64,000 bases of DNA, taken from positions 67,029,741 to 67,093,740 of the forward strand of contig CM041465.1 of assembly GCA_023213395.1 (NCBI GenBank), in the 5' to 3' direction. Position numbers and translations under genes: made by a program. Below are positions 57,175 to 64,000 of this stretch, one piece after another; the first letter of the stretch is position 1, and the number at the start of each line of letters is the position of its first letter. The notes under the pieces are model-generated. The model saw only the letters and a list, made by a program, of their open reading frames with translations, had not been told where the DNA came from and ran no database searches. The stretch is from Cycas panzhihuaensis. Lineage: Eukaryota > Cycadophyta.

Positions 57175-58740
57175 AAAATTACCAACTCCTATTTGGCTTA
57201 GAATTAGAGATTGGAGAAGTGTTGTTCTCCTTGTTGCCTACTAAACCACTTGGCCTTACTAGGCAATTGTCCTGCTACTCCAATCCTGAAAGATTCATGT
57301 GTCTTATGTATTGTTTTGGTAGATTTTCTCTCCAAGATACAATCTTCCTTGTGAGGCTCCTCACTTTCCAAATACAAGTCATCAACTGAAGGTAAAGTGA
57401 ACTAGTCCAATTCCTCATCTAGCATGGAGGGCTCAAAGAGTTTTAAGTATTCAACATTTACTACTGAATATATTTGCATATAAGGTGGAAGATCAAGTTG
57501 GAAAGTATTGCTACCTACTTTTCTCAAAATCTTAAATGGTCTATACCTTATAGGTTTGAGTTTCTTGCCTTCTCCTTTTAACCTCTCCTTGCTCAAGTAT
57601 AAGCATACTAAATCTCCTTCTTAAAAAATACACTCTTGCCTATGCTTGTCATGTCTTTCCTTGTACTTTTGTTGAGTCCTTAGAAGTTGATCATGTACTT
57701 CCTTGTGGACTCTCTGGATCTTCTCCAAGTATCTTAAAGCCTTGTCATGCTCCTCCTTCTCTTTAACAGATCCTTCCTTAGCTTTCATGGAAAACTCTAA
57801 GTCAAATGGACTTTGAGGCAAGTATCCCAAATAAACTTCAAAAGGTGCTTTAGAGTGTGATGCATGCATTACCCTATTAAATGCAAATTGTAGAAAAGCC
57901 AATGATTCATCCCAAGTCTTTAGATGCTTGGAATTGTATCCCCTAAATAAATGTACCAAAGTTCTGTTTACTACTTTGGTTTGTCCATCAGTTTGAGGAT
58001 GGAAACTTGTACTTCTCTTCAATTTAGTATCCATCATCTCCCATAGTGACTTCCAAAATGATGAAAGGAATCAAGTGTCTCGATTTAAAATGATAGAAGA
58101 AGGCAAGCCAAAATTCTTCCATACATGTTCAAAGAATAACTCAACTACTCATGTTCCTGTGATTGTCTTCTTACAAGGTATTAGACATATCATTTTACTA
58201 AACCTATCTGCAACAACAAAGAGATAATCATACCCCTTCCTAGTCATGGGAAGTCCCCCTATGAAATCAATGGAGATACTTTCCCAAGGTCTAGTGGGAA
58301 TAGGAAGTGGTGTATACAATCCTAATTTTCTAGAAGAAGGCTTAGAAGTATTACACATTACACATCCTTTTATATATTTTTTTACATCATTTTGTATTTT
58401 TGGCCATACAACATATCTTCTTAAGTTTCCTAAACTATTCTCTATACCAAAGTGACCAGCTACTTTAGAAGTATGGGCTTCTCTAAGCCACTTGATCTTG
58501 TCTCCTTTTGATGGAACATAGAGCTGCTCCCTTTGAAAAGTAGACCATCCTTCCAAGCAAGCTTTGAAGGTCTTCCTTTCACTAGGTTCTCTAATTCTTC
58601 CTTCAGAGCTTCATCTTCATGGTACAAGTCTTTGTACTCTTCATGATACATTGGCTCCACCTGCAAACTCATAAGAGAACTACAAATAAAAGTAGAAGAA
58701 GAAGTGGAACAAGGTGGTCTAGATAACATATCATCAATTT
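57175..58740 (-). pseudogene. Integrase of element I
   Basis: N-terminal zinc domain HTSKVAGHFG...CVMCN at 58460-58370 is intact (HX..H..CX2C). Core: SISIDFIGGLPMTRKGYDYL (first Asp), then SIILNRDT-stop-FLSSFW (58060-58120), where the second catalytic Asp is Asn, and HPQTDGQTKVVNRTL (about 57960-58005), where the catalytic Glu is Lys. C-terminal part: KYKERHDKHRQ, MSKERLKGEGKKLKPIRYRP and FQLDLPPYMQIYSVVNVEYL (57402-57596). It ends with LPSVDDLYLESEEPH and continues to near the purine tract. Catalytically dead through two G-to-A type changes and one stop. Confidence 0.9.
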
Positions 58741-59203
58741 TGTTAGTAGATCCATTTTTGTACTTAATTATAACATTGAATTGTTATAAATAACTCATCC
58801 ACTTCATGTGTCTTACTTGTTGTAATTTACTTTGGGTTTGTGAAAATTGAAGAGGCTTATGATCAGTATGAACTACAACCTCTTTTCCAAGTAAGTAGGA
58901 CCTCCAATGCTTGTATGTTTGATGTAGTGTGAATATTTCTCGATCATATGTTGGGTAGTTTCTCACTTGAGGGGTGAAGACTTCTGAATGGTAAGTAATA
59001 GGCTTCCCATCTTGAATAAGGACAACTCCCATCACATTTCCACTTATATCAGCTTCTACTTCAAAAGGCCTTTGCAAATTTGGCATTGCCAAAACTAGTG
59101 CTTCACAAATTTTCTTCGTTAAAAGAAGAAAAGCTTCTTCCTCCTTTGAACCCCAAGTAAACTTTTTACTAGCTTTTGTCAAACCATGTAGAGGTGCTAC
59201 AAC
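58741..59203 (-). pseudogene. RNase H of element I
   Basis: KFTWGSKEEEAFLLLTKKIC, LQRPFEVEADISGNVMGVVL (first Asp), PITYHSEVFTPQVRNYPTYD, REIFTLHQTYKHWRSYLLGK, VVHTDHKPLQF and QVRHMKWMSYL-stop. The canonical RExxAL is here REIFTL. Separated from reverse transcriptase by one stop near 59203. Confidence 0.9.
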
Positions 59204-59953
59204 CTATGAGAAATGAAGAATAAACTTTCTCAAGTATTGACAAACTCCTAAAAAACTTCTCACCTCTGTGATATTCGTTGGCCTAGGCCATTTGAGGATG
59301 GCTTGAGTCTTGAGTGGATCGATGCTTAATTTTCCTCCTCCAACCACAAAGCCTAAGAAGACCAAGTTCTTCTTACCAAATTCACACTTCTTCACATTAA
59401 GATTCAAATGATGCTTAGCCATAGTCTTTAAAACTTCTTCTATATGTTGTAAATGTTCCTCCCATGTATTGCTGAAAATCAAAATGTCATCAAGATAGAT
59501 AACAACAAAATTATCCAAGTAAGGACTTAACATTTTATTCATTAGCCTTATGAATGTTGCAGGAGCATTACATAATCTGAAAGGTATAACCATCCATTTA
59601 AAGAGCCCTTGCTTTGTTTTGAAGGTTGTCTTCCATGTGTCCTCCTCCTTGACCCTAACTTGGTGATGACTACTTTTCAAATCCAACTTAGTAAAATAAC
59701 AAGCATGCTAACTTTGATCAAGCAAATCATTTATGCGAGGCAAAGGGTAGCGGCTTTTAATTCTAATTTTATTCAAAGCATAAAAATCTATACACATTCT
59801 CCATCCTCCATCCTTCTTAGGCATCAAGACAATTGGTGACCCACAAGGTGAACATGAAGGTCTTATGACCCCTTGATCAAGCAACTCCTCAACTTGCCTC
59901 TTTATCTCATTATTCTTTACAATGGAGTGCCTATACAAAGTAACATTAGGCAA
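59204..59953 (-). pseudogene. Reverse transcriptase of element I
   Basis: YRHSIVKNNEIKRQVEELLD, GVIRPSCSPCGSPIVLMPKK, WRMCIDFYALNKIRIKSRYP, then a stop, KLDLKSSHHQVRVKEEDTWK, FRLCNAPATFIRLMNKML, FVVIYLDDILIFSNTWEEHL with catalytic YLDD intact, and LGFVVGGGKLSIDP with VRSFLGVCQYLRKFI. The open parts are 59953-59708 and 59686-59204; a single stop at 59707 separates them. Confidence 0.93.
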
Positions 59954-60417
59954 TGGTGCATCTCCTACAAGTCATGATCTATCTTTCTCTTTGGTGGTAG
60001 CCCATTAACATGTTGAAATAGAATATCATACCTTGTCTTTAACTCCTTAATTTGTTGTATTTATTTAGGTGATATAAGAAGAGTGTGAGTAAAAGGACCT
60101 TCTTCATCTCCTAGCTCTTCTTTTCTCCTTACCATTAAGATGATGAATTTACCACATGCATTGATCATCCCTTTTGCTTGAGTGGCTAAAATTAATGTTA
60201 TCTTATCCAAGTGCTTCTTTGTGGATTTTATGATAAAGCCCTTATTATCCTTCATCAATCGATACTTTCTCTCCCTTTGATAGAAGAGCGCATCTCAATC
60301 CCATAAGTAGGGACTCCCAAATACAACATGACATATATCTAGTGGTACCACATCACATATCACTTCATCAATAAAAACATTAGTGATGGAAAATTTAAGT
60401 GTACATTGCTTTGGTAT
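59954..60417 (-). pseudogene. Protease-reverse transcriptase linker of element I
   Basis: Reading MMKDNKGFIIKSTKKHLDKI, AKGMINACGKFIILMVRRKE and GDEEGPFTHTLLISPK (60258-60061). Not a catalytic domain; it is the usual spacer in this gypsy type. Frame breaks on both sides. Confidence 0.7.
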
Positions 60418-61694
60418 TTACATTTCTATATCTTTATGGATCCAACCAAGAGGATATGGGTGAAGATGCAGAGTAGTTACCAACACAAGGCTCTTTACCA
60501 AACTTTCTGAGATCAAATTCTTTTGGCTCCTTGGATCTATAATAACAACAATAATATTATTTCCTACTTGAAGCTTCAAGTGAAATAGTTCCTCCCTTGT
60601 AGCATCATCTCCATAATTTGTAAGTAGAGTAACCTTCTCTTCTTTTCCTTCACTTTGAATCTCCACCTCAGAAAGTAGTGCTTTCCCTTTTTCCTTCTTT
60701 CTTAATTCTATATCCTTGATATGCTTTGGCTTTAGCTCTGGATGCAACTTCCAACACTTTGCTACAATATGACCACTAATATCATAATGCTCACAATAGT
60801 TAGAACTTTTAATAAAATTAGTTCTTTTCTTCTTTCCTTCTTGTCTTTTAGATGAGTGCAATTTAGGATTCTTTTCATACTTATTAGAAGTAAAAGTAGA
60901 ATATTTAGATATTAATGTAGGTTTCTTGCTTTTACTTTCTATTGCCATAGCCATTTACTTGCTTCTCCAATGGATTGAACCTTAAAAAGCCTTAGTTCCT
61001 TCCTTGTGTATTTATGTAATCTGCCAATGAATTTCATAAGAGTGTTATGTTCATCCATATTAATACCAAGTAGCATGCCATGTCTAAAAAATAAAGAAGT
61101 ATAGTCTTGGACACATACACCTCTCCCTTGGTATAAATATTGCTAAGTGACCCATTGGTCTTCCTCATGACCTATAAGGTAGTATTGCTTCTTTATTATT
61201 TTCTTAAAATCCATCCATGAAAAAGAAGATACATCATGAGTCTTCAAATATGCATTCCACCATGTCAATGCATGTTTACACAACTTGAGTCTAGCAAATG
61301 AAAGTTTTTGAGCATTACTATAAGCACAAATTGTGAAGTAGGTTTCAAGTTGATCTAACCAATGATCCAACTTTTTAGTATTTACCTCTCTATCATAAGT
61401 TGGAATATCCAACTTTGCCTCCACCTTGAAGGGTTGATGAGATGAAGTACCATTGCTTTCTTCAAATGAGTGCTTTAAGGTCTCCTCCACTTCCTCTTCA
61501 TGGTCGTGGTCATATGTGGATCCTCCTTCAACTTCCTTCTCTTTGCCTTTGCCCTTGACTAGAGGTAGAAGTTGGGTCATCATTTGCATCAAGACTTCTA
61601 CGTTCTTCTCAAGCTTCTCAAATCTAATTTCTCCATCTTCTTTTTCAGTCATGGTGCTTGGATTCTTTCTTTGTCTTCTTGGTGATTGCAACAC
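60418..61694 (-). pseudogene. gag: gag-protease of element I
   Basis: Gag: 61694-61143, start MLQSPRRQRKN or the internal MTEKEDGEIRFE at 61652, both close after the primer site. Core LDIPTYDREVNTKKLDHWLD, LETYFTICAYSNAQKLSFAR, LTWWNAYLKTHD. After a broken stretch, 60954-60418 has a knuckle CEHYDISGHIVAKC in which the second Cys is Tyr, and a protease block VGNNIIVVIIDPRSQKNLIS (Asp kept, Gly to Arg). Confidence 0.88.
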
Positions 61695-61768
61695 AAGAAA
61701 AGCTTCACCATTCTCTTTGTATCCTTTCCTTGTTTATACCATTCAAGTCCCTACAACAAAGATCACAT

Positions 61769-61780
61769 GCTCTAATACCA
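61769..61780 (-). other. Primer binding site of I
   Basis: Minus strand TGGTATTAGAGC, five bases inside the LTR. Confidence 0.9.
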
Positions 61781-61785
61781 AAATA

Positions 61786-62687
61786 TGATCCCAAAATAGA
61801 GCTTAATTGGTAAAGAAGTCAATTATCAACCTTTCTCCTTGAGATCCTGGGAGTTAGTGTAGAAATCCTAATAACATCAAAATAAGAATGAGCCTACAAA
61901 AGGAAATTCTATACTAAATTATTTATACATGCCATTGCTCCAAAAGTATGAAGAGTAATACTTTTATTAAACTATAAAAATCTCCATTTAATGGTGGAGA
62001 AAACAACTAGCAAAAGAATGGTTAAATTACAAGGAATAAATGATACAATTATACCATAAGGGGGATTCCAACCCTTCAAAATGCTTCTCCAAGGATGTTT
62101 CCCAAGTCAAGTAACTTTCACCTTCCAGAACCAAGTCTCCAACTCGTAATAGAGCTCAATTTATAGAAAGAAACCCAAATTGCATGTTTAGCAAGTGGTA
62201 ATTATGCAAGTATAACCACTAACCACTAGAATGCATGTTGTCCAAGTGGCCTTCATACAATTCTTAAAGTTGTGGTTTGTAACTAGGCTTAATGAACTCT
62301 AATTCAACTCAAATTTGGTACACGTATAGGAATAATGTCCCCTTCGCTTCCTCAAAATTTTAGCTCATTTGGATGCCATTTGACTGCATTTTAATTCATT
62401 TAATTATCATATGTATTTGCTATTTTTCTGCTGGCTGTGGGATTAATTTTATGAAAAACAAGGCTTGAATTCTAATCAAATGATATTTTCTAAACCCCAC
62501 CTTTTATACACATGTAGTGGGATGTGTCTTATTCCTTTCCATAAAAGTTCATATAAGTTTGATACCATTTAGCCATATCTCGTTCAGTTATACCAATGCC
62601 TAGCATTTTCTGCATCTTATAGACATATGGTAGATCATTCTAGCATTTCCTGCCTGCTGTAAACATATGGTAGATCCTCCTGGATCA
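61786..62687 (-). repeat. 5' LTR of element I
   Basis: 902 bp, same length as the partner. Followed on the plus strand by cttag. Confidence 0.94.
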
Positions 62688-62692
62688 CTTAG

Positions 62693-63049
62693 TTATGGTA
62701 ACACATGAATATATGTAGATAGTGTATATCTATAGATAACTCATGAGCCTATGGTAAGATATTGAGGTATATACATCTAATGCATCTATGTGCTTTCCAT
62801 TTTTAATGCAAATAAGGTTTCTCCCTAACTAATGGTGCAATGTAGCCCCACGAGTTTGAGGACTTATAACTATATGATTTCCTCCTTTATTTGAGCCTTC
62901 AAATAATGTATGTAATACCTATCATGAAGTGCACTAGTGTAATGCTATATTCATGAAAAAGATATGAGGTTACTTTACTTCTTTTCCTTTTCATTGATTT
63001 TGGGGTCTTTTCCTTTTCTGTTTCTTTTCTTTCTTTTTTTCTTTGTCTT
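62693..63049. other. Continuation of J beyond element I, no gene
   Basis: AT-rich; includes a pyrimidine-rich run (62975-63050). Presumably leader or LTR of J between I and K. Confidence 0.4.
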
Positions 63050-63054
63050 TCAAA

Positions 63055-63439
63055 TGGGGGATCAAATGAAATAACTAAAATAAAAACATTTTTTTTTAAG
63101 ATAAAGGAAAGGTAATTAAAGCATTGTATTCAAGCCATTGTGAGAAGAGTAATATAAATTTCCTAAATGAGGGCGACGTCTAAAGATACTAGGGTTACAC
63201 ACCCCTCAATATTTATAATTTGAGGGAGGAGGGAAACTCCTCAACCCCTGAATTCAAAATAATAATAAAATAATGTCAACTTAACTTAAATGAAACTAAC
63301 TCAACTTAACATAAATCAAAGTTGAACTTACCTTAACTTACCTTGACATGTTGAGCATCACATGTCTAAATTGAGGTTGATTAGGTGTATGATCCTGGTT
63401 GGAAAGGTGGGAGTGGAGTGATGATGATTAACTCTAACA
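63055..63439 (-). repeat. 3' LTR of element K
   Basis: 385 bp; minus strand starts TGTTAGAGTTAATCATC and ends GATCCCCCA. It matches B's LTRs, including the GGGGTGTG block and the TTGAGTTAAGTTGACATT stretch. Confidence 0.85.
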
Positions 63440-63451
63440 TTTTCCCTCTTA
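63440..63451 (-). other. Polypurine tract of K
   Basis: Minus strand AAGAGGGAAAA before the LTR. Confidence 0.8.
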
Positions 63452-64000
63452 ATGTCATCACGAACACTTGTATATTTTCCTTAAACTTATGGAACTTGTA
63501 CTTGAAAAAAACTTTAAAATTCTAATCTTCATTAATATACTTCAATCTTCTTGTAAAATATATCTCTTTACTAAGGTATGATGTAAAGAAACTGTAAGTA
63601 GATGATGCTTGATTCAAGTATGTATGTATAGATGCAACTTCAACTTTATCAATTGGAATATTGAGAAAATTTTGAATTTGAACTTTATCTTTTATAATCT
63701 GTATGTTGTCAATAACTATCATATCATAAGATTCCTTTTTTTCCATATCAGATTCATTCTCAATTATGTCATAGGATTCATTTTCATTCTCCCCCTCAAA
63801 TGGAGGATTAAATCCTTGTGTAGCAAGTTGGTCCTATATTTGATCTGAATCTTCATTGGTTTTGTCATCATGATGCACCTATTTTATCACCTATCTCATA
63901 TGCTCATCAAAAATATCATCAAATACATAGATCGTATCCCCCCCATAAGTAGAAATTAATACATTCCAAACTGATTTAGAAGTTGTTAATTTAGAAACAT
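63452..64000 (-). pseudogene. gag-like reading frame of K, C-terminal part
   Basis: Minus strand: VSKLTTSKSVWNVLISTYGG (gag block), a spacer with stops, FNPPFEGENENESYD, then 63746-63522 open with MEKKESYDMIVIDNIQIIKD, IDKVEVASIHTYLNQAS and, after a stop, FKVFFKYKFHKFKENIQVFV up to the purine tract. The order and sequence equal those of B. Pol is absent. The motif pair PPFEG and FKVFFK-KF-KFK is specific to this family as far as I can tell. Confidence 0.75.

Larger units (their letters stand above)
56256..62687 (-). mobile_element. Ty3/gypsy element I, complete structure
   Basis: Two 902-bp LTRs in direct orientation, primer site, polypurine tract and perfect 5-bp duplication (cttag) define 6,432 bp. 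The order gag, protease, reverse transcriptase, RNase H, integrase is gypsy. The LTRs are very similar, so insertion is fairly recent, yet coding parts have several stops. I see no chromodomain after integrase. It sits inside gypsy J. Confidence 0.95.
63055..64000 (-). mobile_element. Non-autonomous LTR retrotransposon K, 3' end (same family as B)
   Basis: The LTR (63055-63439), purine tract and the reading frame upstream of it all match element B. The element runs off the right edge. The preceding five bases are tcaaa (63050-63054), a candidate target duplication that cannot be checked. Confidence 0.85.

Overview
This window looks like nuclear DNA from a plant with a large, transposon-rich genome, probably a heterochromatic block. 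It is AT-rich, CpG-poor over most of its length, full of stop codons, and made almost entirely of LTR retrotransposons with methionine-tRNA primer sites. I see no intact host gene, no tRNA or rRNA gene and no CRISPR array. The one host-gene trace is an antisense, intronless fragment of a 40S ribosomal protein S20 (uS10) gene inside one retroelement. The exact taxon cannot be fixed from the sequence.

Layout. 1-6283 (-): the 5' part of a fairly young Ty1/copia element (A), running off the left edge, with a very long leader containing a CpG-rich, tandemly repeated block. 6284-9387, 14958-17042 and probably 24528-25140: pieces of an old Ty3/gypsy element (L, Tat-like gag and protease, - strand). 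Into L went element B (9388-14957, +, 5-bp TSD gatgg), which has LTRs, PBS, PPT and a short gag-like reading frame but no pol, and element F (17043-24522, +, TSD ctctt), a full-structure copia element. 25140-29885 (-): degenerate copia element G. 30447-33615: a possible short-LTR element H (weak). 33616-35566: unassigned DNA with a large compound microsatellite.

35567-49023 is a nested set. Outer copia element C is a sister of F: 5' LTR at 35567, 3' LTR ending at 49023, near-matching TSD aggtg/gggtg. It holds a 304-bp tRNA-derived SINE in its leader, a 100-bp insertion in integrase that carries a tRNA-Met primer-site sequence, and a 5.4-kb chimeric insertion (42413-47837, TSD agatc) that splits its RNase H region. 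The chimera consists of the pol and 3' end of another copy (C2), a truncated LTR, then an inverted gag/leader/PBS piece (D).

49029-56255 and 62688-63049 (-): a second Tat-like gypsy (J), interrupted by an almost complete gypsy element I (56256-62687, -, 902-bp LTRs, TSD cttag). 63055-64000 (-): the 3' end of K, a second copy of the pol-less B family.

Nothing here works as a pathway. The biology is of retroelements invading each other, with catalytic residues lost mostly by G-to-A/C-to-T changes as expected from methylation and deamination. The best leads are the pol-less B/K family with its own conserved reading frame, the S20 capture, the chimeric TSD-flanked insertion, and the long leaders shared between copia subfamilies.
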